Source: Eubacterium sulci ATCC 35585 (lineage in GTDB: Bacteria > Bacillota > Clostridia > Peptostreptococcales > Anaerovoracaceae). From it: a stretch of 64,000 nucleotides of DNA. The stretch is taken from the NCBI GenBank assembly GCA_001189495.1, contig CP012068.1, forward strand, positions 806,001 through 870,000. The letters run 5' to 3'. Shown here piece by piece: positions 8,973 through 17,533 of the stretch; the stretch's first letter is position 1; every line of letters begins with the position of its first letter. Made by a program: the position numbers and the translations under genes. The notes under the pieces were generated by a model, which ran no database searches, was not told the origin of the DNA, and saw nothing but the letters and a program-made list of their open reading frames with translations.

Positions 8973-9747
8973 ACTAGCTTTACCAAAACAAAATAAATCT
9001 ATGATAAGTAATAAAAGGGGTGCATATATTCTAGAAGCATGCATAGTGTTTCCACCATTTATAATCGCAATAATAATGCTATTATCTTTGATACCCGTGA
9101 TGGCGGAATGGGAAAATGCCGTATATTCAGCCTGTGATGAGCTAAGGTCAAGTGATATAAGAGCGCACTTTTATAATGACAAGCTAATTGGCCAAGTTAG
9201 ACTTAATAATAGGTTAAATAAAGAAAGCCACTTCATAGATCCTATTCAAGTGACTCAATATAAATATAGGCATAGCGATGGTAAATTTAACGACCTAATA
9301 ACAGTTCGCATAGATGCTAGTTTTTCTAAGCGAGTTCCGCTTGCAATTAGAAGCCTTGATATGGATATGAAAATAAGGTCAAGGGCGTTTACGGGAGCTA
9401 GTCTAGATGAGGATAGCGACAAGGATAGTTTTAATAAAAAAGAGGATTCCAAGGAAGTATATATATTTCCAGAGTCAGGTAGAAAGTACCACAATAAATC
9501 TTGTCAATGTCTTAATCCAGCCTGTGAAAAGGTGTATATTACACCGGCAATAAAATCGCGGTTTAAGCAGTGTGATATATGCAAAAAGAAGGGATACAAG
9601 GGAAATCAAGCAGTATTTTGTTTTTTCAATAGCGGTGAGGTCTATCACCGCGGTGATTGTCCAAGCGTAGATAAATACTACGAGAAGATACAAAAGCGAG
9701 AGGCAATTAGCAGAGGGTACTCAGCCTGCTCAATATGTGGAGGATAA
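8938..9747 (+). CDS. TadE-like pseudopilin with two C-terminal Cys/His repeats
   Basis: A pseudopilin-type N-terminus (SNKRGAYILEACIVFPPF, Gly cleavage site with Glu at +5, then a transmembrane helix) is joined to a polar domain and, over the last 100 residues, two copies of a Cys/His pattern. Both read roughly VY..SG..YH...C, then C..C; the second ends AISRGYSACSICGG. This pattern resembles small zinc-binding modules; metal binding is inferred. Start choice: ATG 8938 overlaps the previous gene; GTG 8959 lies 13 bases after GGAGG and is a good alternative; ATG 9001 has no ribosome binding site. All give the same mature protein. Extracytoplasmic location follows from the helix. Confidence 0.75.
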   Translation: MGGRIISVQNIRLALPKQNKSMISNKRGAYILEACIVFPPFIIAIIMLLSLIPVMAEWENAVYSACDELRSSDIRAHFYNDKLIGQVRLNNRLNKESHFIDPIQVTQYKYRHSDGKFNDLITVRIDASFSKRVPLAIRSLDMDMKIRSRAFTGASLDEDSDKDSFNKKEDSKEVYIFPESGRKYHNKSCQCLNPACEKVYITPAIKSRFKQCDICKKKGYKGNQAVFCFFNSGEVYHRGDCPSVDKYYEKIQKREAISRGYSACSICGG

Positions 9748-9748
9748 T

Positions 9749-10342
9749 GTGAAGAGTAATATTTTGATAAAGCCAATAACAGAGATAGATTATTATAGGG
9801 CTTTAATTTTATCGTCAGGGATACATAGACTTTTTCTGCCAATGAAATTTCAGTTTATTAGAGATGATAGCAAAGTTAAAGTCAAGGAGTATTTTGTAAA
9901 TATTGATGGATATGTAAACCTAAAAGAATATCTAAGGGATTCTTCACTAGAGGCATGGGATATAGCGGATATGATGATACAGCTAACTGAGGGCATAAAT
10001 GAATCGATGTATAGATATGTATTTCCGTATGAATATAGAATCAGCCTAGATTATATCTACTATAGCAAAAGTCAAAAGAAGTTTAAACTCATGTTCATAC
10101 CAAGTACAGAGCATCTAGATGACATGAATAGCCTAAATAAGATAGTCCTAGAGAGTTTAAATGCTTTGCTAGACGAGTTTAAACAGTTCATAGGTATAGT
10201 GGCCGATACAGAAATAAAATCTCTAAAAAGCTTAATTTGTAAGTCTGACACAGTAAATGATTTTACGGCTAAGATAAACGCACATAAAAGAAATATATGG
10301 AGAAGCGAGCAGGGTAAAATAAGTCGCACTATTGCTTTATAG
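9749..10342 (+). CDS. DUF6382-like protein, no FHA domain
   Basis: 197-residue soluble protein, last gene of the tad cluster. Start is GTG 9749, 5 bases after GGAGG at 9739-9743 and 1 base after the previous stop; the upstream GTG 9737 lies before that site. The sequence (IDYYRALILSSGIHRLFLPMKF, then LEAWDIADMMIQLTEGI and EYRISLDYIYYS) resembles the DUF6382 domain that in many Clostridia precedes an FHA domain in tad loci. Here the protein stops after DUF6382, without a phosphothreonine-binding FHA module. Function is unknown. Confidence 0.6.
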   Translation: MKSNILIKPITEIDYYRALILSSGIHRLFLPMKFQFIRDDSKVKVKEYFVNIDGYVNLKEYLRDSSLEAWDIADMMIQLTEGINESMYRYVFPYEYRISLDYIYYSKSQKKFKLMFIPSTEHLDDMNSLNKIVLESLNALLDEFKQFIGIVADTEIKSLKSLICKSDTVNDFTAKINAHKRNIWRSEQGKISRTIAL

Positions 10343-10366
10343 CATGATTTCGTGTACGATTAAGCT

Positions 10367-11650
10367 ATGATTCCAATTTCAACAAAGATGAGACCGCAGA
10401 ATTTAGACGAATTCATGGGTCAGCAGCACTTTTTGTATAAAGGATCGTTGCTATACAATTCAATAAAGAACAAAACATTCGGTTCAGCAATATTTCACGG
10501 ACCTTCAGGTACGGGTAAGACTACTCTTGCCAGACTAATTGCTGCAGAGCTCGATAGTGATTTTCATGAGATAAATGCAAGTACTACTGGAACCAAGGAG
10601 CTAAAGGAGATACTAGATAGAGCACGCCTTAGATTTTATGGTTTAGAGGCAAAATCAAGTTATATCTATATTGATGAGTTTCATCGCTGGAATAAGCTTC
10701 AGCAGGATTCGCTCCTAAAGGCATTAGAAGAAGGCGTAATTAAGTTCATTGCAAGTACAACCGAAAATCCGTATTTTGCAATAAACAACGCGATATTGAG
10801 CAGGGTTAGAAATATTTACGAGTTCAAGCGTCTTGATAAAGAGGTAATCAAAACGCTTCTTTTGCGTGCTGCAAATGATAAGGAGCGAGGATTAGGAAAT
10901 CTTGATGTTAAATACGATGACAAGGCCATAGATGTTTTGGCAGAACTATCAAATGGAGATGCAAGAGTTGCACTTGATACACTTGGCTTCGTCTTTGAAA
11001 ATCATCAAGACGGTAAAACTGTAACTGCAGAGGATATATCTGAAGCAATGCAGAGAAAAATAGGTTTTTACGACCGTGGAGACGATAAGTATGATCTGCT
11101 TTCAGCACTTCAAAAATCGATAAGGGGAAGTGACCCTGATGCGGCAATATATTACTTTGCTAGACTTGTAGATGGGGGTGCAGATGTACAGATGATTGGT
11201 AGAAGGCTCCTTGTCATAGCTAGTGAAGATATAGGTATGGCATATCCTTCAGCGATAAGTATAACTCATGCATGTGTAAGTGCTGCGCTTATGGTAGGAT
11301 TCCCTGAAGCTGCGATAAACTTAGCGGAAGCTGTAATAATGCTAGCTTCATCTCCTAAATCAAATCGCTCTGTAATGGCATATTATAAAGCTATGAGCGA
11401 TATTAAGCACAAGGAGACAGATATGGTACCTGATCATCTTAGAGACTCACATTACAAGGGTGCAAGAGATAAGGGCCTAGGCAAGGATTACAAGTATCCA
11501 CATGATTTTGGCGGATATGTAAAGCAGCAGTACTTGCCTGATAATCTTCATGCAGAAGGCGTGAGATATTATGAGCCATCTGAAAATGGCTCGGAAGCAA
11601 ATTTCAAAAGGTTTTTAGAAGAGTTAAGAAAAAAATATGGAGATAATTAG
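10367..11650 (+). CDS. rarA: Replication-associated recombination protein A (AAA+ ATPase)
   Basis: RarA/MgsA, a clamp-loader-like AAA+ ATPase acting at stalled replication forks. Visible: N-terminal RPQNLDEFMGQQH, Walker A GPSGTGKTT (about residues 46-54), Walker B YIYIDEFHRW, sensor 1 FIASTTENP, arginine finger region LSRVRNIYEF, and the C-terminal tetramerisation part with DIGMAYPSA and KSNRS. The length of 427 residues is normal. It has no strong ribosome binding site. Its 3' end overlaps ispH-rpsA by 14 bases. Confidence 0.95.
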   Translation: MIPISTKMRPQNLDEFMGQQHFLYKGSLLYNSIKNKTFGSAIFHGPSGTGKTTLARLIAAELDSDFHEINASTTGTKELKEILDRARLRFYGLEAKSSYIYIDEFHRWNKLQQDSLLKALEEGVIKFIASTTENPYFAINNAILSRVRNIYEFKRLDKEVIKTLLLRAANDKERGLGNLDVKYDDKAIDVLAELSNGDARVALDTLGFVFENHQDGKTVTAEDISEAMQRKIGFYDRGDDKYDLLSALQKSIRGSDPDAAIYYFARLVDGGADVQMIGRRLLVIASEDIGMAYPSAISITHACVSAALMVGFPEAAINLAEAVIMLASSPKSNRSVMAYYKAMSDIKHKETDMVPDHLRDSHYKGARDKGLGKDYKYPHDFGGYVKQQYLPDNLHAEGVRYYEPSENGSEANFKRFLEELRKKYGDN

Positions 11651-13592
11651 AGCAGATAATTCCGGATTTTGTTTCGGAGTAAAGAAGGCCCTGGAGACAA
11701 CACAGGACCAGATAAAAGAGAGCAAAGCTAACAGTAGCAAGGGAAGTTTATTTACTTGTGGACCTTTGATTCATAACAAAATTGTTACAAGCCAGCTTGA
11801 GAATGATGGCGTTCGCATTATTAAAACGCCAGATGAGGCAAAAGAGGGCGATACAATAATCGTAAGGTCTCATGGTGAGCCAAAGGCTTTCTATGACAGA
11901 ATGGATGAGCTTAACCTAAACTATGTAGATACTACTTGTCCCTTTGTTTCAAAGATACACACCATAGTAAATAGTGCTTGTAAAGAAGGAAAGAAGATAA
12001 TAATTATAGGGGATGAAAATCATCAGGAGGTTATTGCAACCAATGGATGGTGCGATAACTCTGCATATATTATTAACAGCCCTGACGAGGTCGAAAAAGT
12101 AGAAAGTGGAGAGTATCTTGTGGTCTGCCAAACGACTATAAGAAAAGAGCTTTTTGAGTCAATAATCGATGCGCTAGAAGCAAAGGGCTGTAAGCTAGAG
12201 ATAAAAAATACTATCTGCAATGCTACAAGTCTCAGACAGGATGCATGCCAGAGACTAGCCAAGGAAGTCGATGCGATGATTATTATTGGTGACAAGCAGA
12301 GCTCGAATACGAAGAAATTATATGAAATTGCAAAAAAACATTGCAATAATTCGTTTTTTGCCGAAAATATTAGTGATTTACCATTGAAAGAAATTCAAAA
12401 ATATAATAAAATAGGAGTTGCGGCAGGTGCTTCAACACCTGAAAGCGTAATTAAGGAGGTTATTGCCAACATGAGCGAAACAGAAAAAACCACAATGGCG
12501 GATTTCATGGATGAAATTGATGCATCTTTGAGACTCCCACATAACGGCGAAATTGTAGACGGAAAGGTACATCAGGTTTCTGATAGAGAAGTGATTGTAA
12601 ACCTAGGCTGCAAGAAAGACGGAATTCTTCCCGTAGAAGAAGTCACACTTGAGGAAGGAGAAAAACTGACTGATCTATTTCAGCCGGGCGACGAGATCCA
12701 GGCAAAGGTCGTAAAGACTGATGACGGTGACGGAAGCATCCTACTGTCCAAGAAGAAATTAGAAATTAGCAAGCATTGGGCAGAGATCAACGAAGCTCAT
12801 GAGAATAAGACGGTAATAACAGTTAAGGTGCTAAGAGCCGTAAACGGCGGTGTAATCGCAGCATACAAGGAAGTTACAGGATTTATTCCTATGTCTCAGC
12901 TCTCAGATAGATATGTTGAGAATGCAGATGAATTCATCGGACAGACACTAGATGTTCTTGTAACAAGAGTTGATGCTAAGAGAAACAGAGCACTATTCTC
13001 ACACAAGGCTATTCTTCTTGCTGAGAAGCAGAAGCTAATCTCAGGTATCTGGGATAGCATCAGCGTAGGTGACATCGTTGAGGGTACAGTAATGAGATTC
13101 ACTGACTACGGTGCATTCGTAGACATCGGCGGAATCGACGGACTACTCCACATCTCAGAGATTTCATGGGGTAAGCTAAAGCACCCACAGGAAGTACTTG
13201 AGACAGGACAGACTGTTCAGGTTAAGGTACTTTCAATGAACCAGGAGAAGGGCAAGATTTCACTTGGACTAAAGCAGATCACCCCAGAGCCATGGAGCGT
13301 TATCAACGATAAGTACCAGGTAGGTGAGATTGTAAGCGGTAAGGTAGTTCAGATCAAGGAATACGGCGCATTCGTTGAGCTGGAACCTGGTCTAGACGGA
13401 CTTGTTCACATTTCAGAAGTTGCTCACAAGAGAGTTTCTGACATTGCTGAAGAACTTCAGCTTGGACAGCTTGTTGATACAAAGATTCTTGATATCGATG
13501 TAGATAGAAAGCGTATCAGCCTAAGCATTAAGGCAGCTGCTCCAGCTCCAGAAGTAGTAGAAGAGGAAGTTGAAGCTACTGAAGAAGCTTAA
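11637..13592 (+). CDS. ispH-rpsA: IspH-ribosomal protein S1 fusion
   Basis: Bifunctional protein. Residues about 1-280 are 4-hydroxy-3-methylbut-2-enyl diphosphate reductase, the last step of the MEP isoprenoid pathway: the three [Fe-S] cysteines are in SGFCFGVKKA, DTTCPFV and NTICNAT, with SHGEP and the terminal GVAAGASTPE motif present. Residues about 295-630 hold four S1 RNA-binding repeats; the third (YGAFVDIGGIDGLLHISE) and fourth (YGAFVELEPGLDGLVHISE) are near-canonical. The C-terminus is acidic. The IspH-S1 fusion is a known arrangement in Clostridia. It begins within the end of rarA, and a terminator follows its stop codon. Confidence 0.96.
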   Translation: MEIIRADNSGFCFGVKKALETTQDQIKESKANSSKGSLFTCGPLIHNKIVTSQLENDGVRIIKTPDEAKEGDTIIVRSHGEPKAFYDRMDELNLNYVDTTCPFVSKIHTIVNSACKEGKKIIIIGDENHQEVIATNGWCDNSAYIINSPDEVEKVESGEYLVVCQTTIRKELFESIIDALEAKGCKLEIKNTICNATSLRQDACQRLAKEVDAMIIIGDKQSSNTKKLYEIAKKHCNNSFFAENISDLPLKEIQKYNKIGVAAGASTPESVIKEVIANMSETEKTTMADFMDEIDASLRLPHNGEIVDGKVHQVSDREVIVNLGCKKDGILPVEEVTLEEGEKLTDLFQPGDEIQAKVVKTDDGDGSILLSKKKLEISKHWAEINEAHENKTVITVKVLRAVNGGVIAAYKEVTGFIPMSQLSDRYVENADEFIGQTLDVLVTRVDAKRNRALFSHKAILLAEKQKLISGIWDSISVGDIVEGTVMRFTDYGAFVDIGGIDGLLHISEISWGKLKHPQEVLETGQTVQVKVLSMNQEKGKISLGLKQITPEPWSVINDKYQVGEIVSGKVVQIKEYGAFVELEPGLDGLVHISEVAHKRVSDIAEELQLGQLVDTKILDIDVDRKRISLSIKAAAPAPEVVEEEVEATEEA

Positions 13593-13611
13593 TCGCAGAT
13601 GAATTTATAAT

Positions 13612-13641
13612 CGCAGGAAGCTATGCTTTCTGCGGTTTTTT
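13612..13641 (+). terminator. Terminator after ispH-rpsA
   Basis: Hairpin with arms CGCAGGAAG and CTTTCTGCG (one G-T pair, 5-base loop), followed by a run of six T after one G. Confidence 0.8.
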
Positions 13642-13662
13642 ATATATTTGATGAGGTAAGAT

Positions 13663-14271
13663 ATGAAGATAGAGAGAATTGTTCAGGGAAGCCTTGAGAG
13701 CAATTGCTACATTATTTACCATAATGAGGGCGGCGAGTGCTATATCATAGATCCAGGATATAATGCAGCAAAAATTATAAAGCATATAGAAAGCAAGGAT
13801 TTAAAGCCAAAGGGAATTCTTTTGACGCACATGCACCATGACCATGTTGGAGCAGTCCATGGAATAAAGGCAAAATTTGATGTACCTACTTATATGCATG
13901 CACAGGATGCACAGGAATATAAAGGGCACATTGATGTGCTATTGTATGGTGGAGAAGAACTGGACTTAGAAGGTGAGACTATAAAAATTCTTCATACTCC
14001 AGGACATAGCCATGGCTCAATATGCATAATGTGTGAGGAAAGTAAGGCCTGCTTCACAGGTGATACTATTTTTGATATCGACCTTGGACGTACAGATTTA
14101 AACTGCGGAAGCCAGAAAGAAATGGAAGACAGCATAAGAAATGTAATCAGCAAGTGGGACAATTCCATCACAATTTACCCAGGTCATGATGTTAGTGCAA
14201 CAATGAAGCAGGTAAGAAAATATAACACAGAATATCTGGCTATAATGCAAGGGGCTGGCGATGGAAATTAA
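13663..14271 (+). CDS. Metallo-beta-lactamase fold hydrolase (glyoxalase II-like)
   Basis: 202-residue metallo-hydrolase. It shows the zinc motif THMHHDHVGA (HxHxDH, about residues 56-65), a later His in LHTPGHSHGSICI, the bridging Asp in CFTGDTIF, and a final His in IYPGHD. This set and length match the glyoxalase II-like subgroup of small cytoplasmic hydrolases common in Clostridia, which probably act on thioesters. The specific substrate is not evident. It overlaps the next gene by 11 bases, indicating a two-gene unit. Confidence 0.9.
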   Translation: MKIERIVQGSLESNCYIIYHNEGGECYIIDPGYNAAKIIKHIESKDLKPKGILLTHMHHDHVGAVHGIKAKFDVPTYMHAQDAQEYKGHIDVLLYGGEELDLEGETIKILHTPGHSHGSICIMCEESKACFTGDTIFDIDLGRTDLNCGSQKEMEDSIRNVISKWDNSITIYPGHDVSATMKQVRKYNTEYLAIMQGAGDGN

Positions 14272-15091
14272 GATGATAGGTCTTGACCTTGATGGTACGG
14301 CACTAAATGATAGCGGCGAGTTTTCAAAGAGAACAAGGCAGGCTTTTAAAAGAGCACATGAACATGGCATACATGTTGTGATTGCAACAGGTAGAGCTGA
14401 GTTTTCACTACCCAAAAATATCGCAGAAATTGAAGGTCTAGAATATGTGATTACATCAAATGGAGCTAGAGTCCTAAGGCTGAGCGATGGATTTGTAGTG
14501 TATAAAAATTTCATTAAGCCACACAAAGTTCGTGAGGTTATAGAAGTTCTAAAATCACAAAATGCTAGGGCTGAAATGTTTGCAAACGGCAAGGCATATA
14601 TAAGCAGAAGTGAATACGATGCCATTGTTTCTGGTGATATTTTGACAAGAAGTAGGGGATATGTAATTGCCACAAGAAAACCGATAGACGATATATTTAC
14701 ACATATGATCGACTGGGAGGATCACATAGAAAATATTAGTGTGAACTATCCAAATGATGAGGCAAAGCGTGCTTGTGAAAAGAAGTTAGCTGGGATTGAA
14801 GGAATTACAGTTACATCATCATTTCCACTAAATAATGAAATCGGTGGTGCGACTACGAGCAAGGCGGATGCACTAGAATTCCTACTTCAAAGCTTTGGAC
14901 TTCACAAGGATAATCTAATGGTTTGTGGAGACAGTAGAAACGACATTGCAATGATTGAACATGCAGGACTAGGCATAGCTATGGAAAACGCAGATGACTG
15001 TGTAAAGGATGCTGCAGATATTACAACTCTATCAAATGAGGAAGATGGCGTAGCCTATGCAATAGAAAAATACGCATTAAAATCTATATAA
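14261..15091 (+). CDS. Cof-type HAD-superfamily phosphatase
   Basis: 276-residue HAD phosphatase of the Cof (type IIB cap) subfamily. Motif I is GLDLDGTAL with the nucleophile Asp at about residue 8, motif II lies in VVIATGRA, and motifs III/IV in KADAL and VCGDSRNDIAMIEHAG. These enzymes dephosphorylate sugar phosphates, nucleotides or flavin precursors. The substrate cannot be deduced here. Its start overlaps the upstream hydrolase, and a terminator follows at 15118. Confidence 0.9.
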   Translation: MEIKMIGLDLDGTALNDSGEFSKRTRQAFKRAHEHGIHVVIATGRAEFSLPKNIAEIEGLEYVITSNGARVLRLSDGFVVYKNFIKPHKVREVIEVLKSQNARAEMFANGKAYISRSEYDAIVSGDILTRSRGYVIATRKPIDDIFTHMIDWEDHIENISVNYPNDEAKRACEKKLAGIEGITVTSSFPLNNEIGGATTSKADALEFLLQSFGLHKDNLMVCGDSRNDIAMIEHAGLGIAMENADDCVKDAADITTLSNEEDGVAYAIEKYALKSI

Positions 15092-15117
15092 TTAACAGCT
15101 AAAGTACATAAATAAAG

Positions 15118-15150
15118 CTTCTTTGCTTAAATCAAGCGAGGAAGTTTTTT
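15118..15150 (+). terminator. Terminator after the HAD phosphatase
   Basis: 11-bp stem (CTTCTTTGCTT / AAGCGAGGAAG, two G-T pairs, 5-base loop) followed by six T. The rest of the 15092-15358 gap is AT-rich and carries an extended -10 sequence at 15240-15248. Confidence 0.85.
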
Positions 15151-15239
15151 ATTTGCAAGGACTTAGAAAAATCTAATATCAAATATTATAAATTATATAT
15201 AAGAATTTTCGGATTATATCTAGCATATGAATTTCATAG

Positions 15240-15248
15240 TGATATAAT
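15240..15248 (+). promoter_or_regulatory. Putative extended -10 promoter of the dipeptidase gene
   Basis: TGATATAAT with the TG extension, without a good -35 box. It would give an untranslated leader of about 100 bases before the ATG at 15359. Confidence 0.35.
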
Positions 15249-15358
15249 ATACATAGTTACTTATAAATTTAAACAGCCTTATTTTTGCTATATTTATAGA
15301 AAGATAGGATGAATTCAGATATAAGTAATTAATATATAACAGTTTTAAGGAGGCCTAT

Positions 15359-16066
15359 ATGAATAAATACCTTGATAATCCTATCCCTGTAATCGCAGAT
15401 CCAGGGAATTGTGAAAGAAGGGCTTTTATCGACTCTCCACTAGTTGATATAGAGCCTAACGACAAGCTTTTGATAGAGATGCAGTATCCAATTCTAGGAT
15501 TCGAAAATGCTGAAAAGCGTTGTATGGCAAGGAAGGAAGTTGTAGAAATGCTGTATAGAGCAGCAGAGAATCTTCCTCCAGGGTATAAATTTGTAATTTG
15601 GGATGCATGGAGACCATTTGCCTTACAAAAGGAACTTTTCATTTCGTATAGTAGTAAAATAATCAAAGAATTCCATTTAGAAAATTTGACCTCTGAGGAA
15701 CAGGAACACGAAATCGCTAAATTTATAGCTGATCCAATTCCAAATGAAGAGCTTCCGCCAGCTCACACGACCGGTGGAGCGATTGATTTGACAATCATGG
15801 GACCTGATGGTAAATGTCTAGATTTTGGAACTGCCTTTGATGCATTTACTGAAAAAACGAGAGCAGCCTACTACGAGACCATAGATGTTGAGGGTGATTC
15901 TAAAGCAAAGGAAATACGCAATAATCGAAGGTTTTTATACAATTTGATGATGGACGCTGGCTTTGGAAATCTACCATCTGAATGGTGGCACTATGAATAC
16001 GGAGATAAAAATTGGGCTGATATCCAAGGAAAATCTGCATTATATAAAGGGATTTTTAAATATTAA
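15359..16066 (+). CDS. VanX-like D-alanyl-D-alanine dipeptidase (peptidase M15)
   Basis: 235-residue zinc dipeptidase of the M15D (VanX/DdpX) family. The active-site pattern is visible: WDAWRPFALQ (Arg after WDA), AHTTGGAIDLTI (zinc His and Asp), and SEWWHYEYGD (general base Glu and third zinc ligand His). There is no signal peptide, so it should be cytoplasmic and cleave D-Ala-D-Ala or related dipeptides from wall turnover. The start ATG 15359 follows AAGGAGG. The DUF819 transporter-like gene lies downstream behind its own promoter. No VanA/VanH genes are nearby, so a vancomycin resistance role is not supported. Confidence 0.9.
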   Translation: MNKYLDNPIPVIADPGNCERRAFIDSPLVDIEPNDKLLIEMQYPILGFENAEKRCMARKEVVEMLYRAAENLPPGYKFVIWDAWRPFALQKELFISYSSKIIKEFHLENLTSEEQEHEIAKFIADPIPNEELPPAHTTGGAIDLTIMGPDGKCLDFGTAFDAFTEKTRAAYYETIDVEGDSKAKEIRNNRRFLYNLMMDAGFGNLPSEWWHYEYGDKNWADIQGKSALYKGIFKY

Positions 16067-16071
16067 CTGCA

Positions 16072-16100
16072 TTGTTAATTCAAAAAAGAAGATGTATAAT
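16072..16100 (+). promoter_or_regulatory. Promoter of the DUF819 gene
   Basis: TTGTTA, 17-bp spacer, TATAAT (16095-16100), followed by AAAGGAG and the ATG at 16143. Confidence 0.6.
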
Positions 16101-16142
16101 TATTTTAACTATTCATTCTAGCATCAGAAAGGAGACCTGATT

Positions 16143-17384
16143 ATGTTAAGTTCATTCTTCAAGAGTGCTCTAGGTAGAGATACTCTTGTGGCAGCAGATG
16201 ATACGTGGACACTATTATTCATCCTTGTTGCATCAGTTGCTACAGCAATTTTTTTAGAGCAGAAGTACGCTTGGGCTTCTAAAATTTCAGGAGCAATCAT
16301 TGCACTTATTATGGCACTTGTGCTATCAAATCTAGGAGTTATTCCTATTCATAGTACTCTGTACGATGATATCATCTGGGGCTATGCAGTTCCAATAGGA
16401 ATTCCGCTATTACTTCTTCAGTGCAATATGAAGAAAATCTGGAAAGAAACTGGCCGAATGATGGTCGTATTTCTAATAGGTGCTGTGGGAACATGCGTAG
16501 GTGCCTTGCTAGCTTACACACTTTTGCATAATTACATTCCAGAGGCATCTGGGGTTGCGGCTATGATGACGGGTTCGTACATAGGCGGAGGCGTTAACTT
16601 TGCAGCGCTTGCAACTCAGTTTAAGGTTACAGGACAGACAATAGGAGCAGTAACCGTTGCAGACAATCTACTGATGGCATTGTATTTCTTTGCATTAATC
16701 ATGTTTGCGGGACTTAATTTCTTCCGTAAGCACTTTGCTCATCCACACATCGATGAGGTTGAACAAAATGGGCTAGATGACTCAAAGACACAGGCAGCAG
16801 CTTATTGGAGCCGCAAGGATATCTCGCTCAAAGACATCGCATTTAATATTGCATATGCAGTTACAATTGTCTTCCTATCAAATCTAATTTCACATGCTAT
16901 TGCAGGTGCAATTCCAACAGATAATGCAGTTCTAAAGATGTGCAATATATTCTTTGGATCACAGTATGTTTGGATTACAACACTCTCAATGATAGTTGCT
17001 ACCTACGGTGAAAAGAAGGTTGAAAAGATGAATGGTGCACAGGAAATCGGTACATATTTTATCTACATGTTCCTCTTTGTAATCGGTGTTCCAGCATCAA
17101 TCGTAGAGATTATTACAAATACACCAGCGCTGCTGCTATTTACAGCGATAATGGTGCTTGTAAATATGATATTCTGCTTTGTTGGCGGTAAGCTTCTCAA
17201 GTTTAATTTAGAAGACTGCATCCTCGCATCAAATGCAAATATTGGAGGTCCAACAACAGCGGCTGGAATGGCTATTTCACAGGGCTGGAGCAAGCTTGTA
17301 GGACCTGTAATGCTCATAGGTACATTCGGTTATGTTATCGGCACATATCTTGGTGTTATCATTGGAGGAATCCTCGGAGCGTAA
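16143..17384 (+). CDS. DUF819 family membrane protein
   Basis: 413-residue polytopic membrane protein with about ten hydrophobic segments, matching the DUF819 (YjcL-like) family. Characteristic Gly-rich stretches are MMTGSYIGGGVNFAALA (about 141-157) and ASNANIGGPTTAAGMA near the C-terminus; they repeat in both halves as in many secondary transporters. A polar loop at about 200-230 separates the halves. DUF819 genes are often next to dipeptide-metabolising enzymes, and here the neighbour is a VanX-like dipeptidase, so a role in uptake or release of wall-derived peptides is a guess from context. Transport has not been shown by this sequence. Confidence 0.85.
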   Translation: MLSSFFKSALGRDTLVAADDTWTLLFILVASVATAIFLEQKYAWASKISGAIIALIMALVLSNLGVIPIHSTLYDDIIWGYAVPIGIPLLLLQCNMKKIWKETGRMMVVFLIGAVGTCVGALLAYTLLHNYIPEASGVAAMMTGSYIGGGVNFAALATQFKVTGQTIGAVTVADNLLMALYFFALIMFAGLNFFRKHFAHPHIDEVEQNGLDDSKTQAAAYWSRKDISLKDIAFNIAYAVTIVFLSNLISHAIAGAIPTDNAVLKMCNIFFGSQYVWITTLSMIVATYGEKKVEKMNGAQEIGTYFIYMFLFVIGVPASIVEIITNTPALLLFTAIMVLVNMIFCFVGGKLLKFNLEDCILASNANIGGPTTAAGMAISQGWSKLVGPVMLIGTFGYVIGTYLGVIIGGILGA

Positions 17385-17410
17385 TAGATTTACAAGAATT
17401 AAATTAGACA

Positions 17411-17440
17411 AACCTGGGCTTGATGAAGCTCAGGTTTTTT
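17411..17440 (+). terminator. Terminator after the DUF819 gene
   Basis: Stem AACCTGGGCTT / AAGCTCAGGTT (one G-T pair, 4-base loop) running into T residues. Confidence 0.85.
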
Positions 17441-17473
17441 GATGCTCAAAATCAAAATCCTGTATGGGAAAAT

Positions 17474-17502
17474 TTGACATTTATACCGCGCGATGATAAA
17501 TT
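17474..17502 (+). promoter_or_regulatory. Promoter of the yraN-comM-dprA unit
   Basis: TTGACA (17474-17479), 17-bp spacer, TAAATT (17497-17502). Its position shows that translation of yraN must begin downstream, at TTG 17534, and not at the ATG inside the preceding terminator. Confidence 0.65.
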
Positions 17503-17533
17503 GGAAATATATTACATTTTTGATGGAGGAGCA

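Noticed and set aside
15359..16066. Vancomycin resistance determinant
   Set aside because: Only a VanX-like dipeptidase is present; no vanA/vanH-type ligase or dehydrogenase nearby.
17420..17533. Longer N-terminus for YraN
   Set aside because: It begins in the preceding terminator and includes the promoter; the family starts near residue 39 of that frame.
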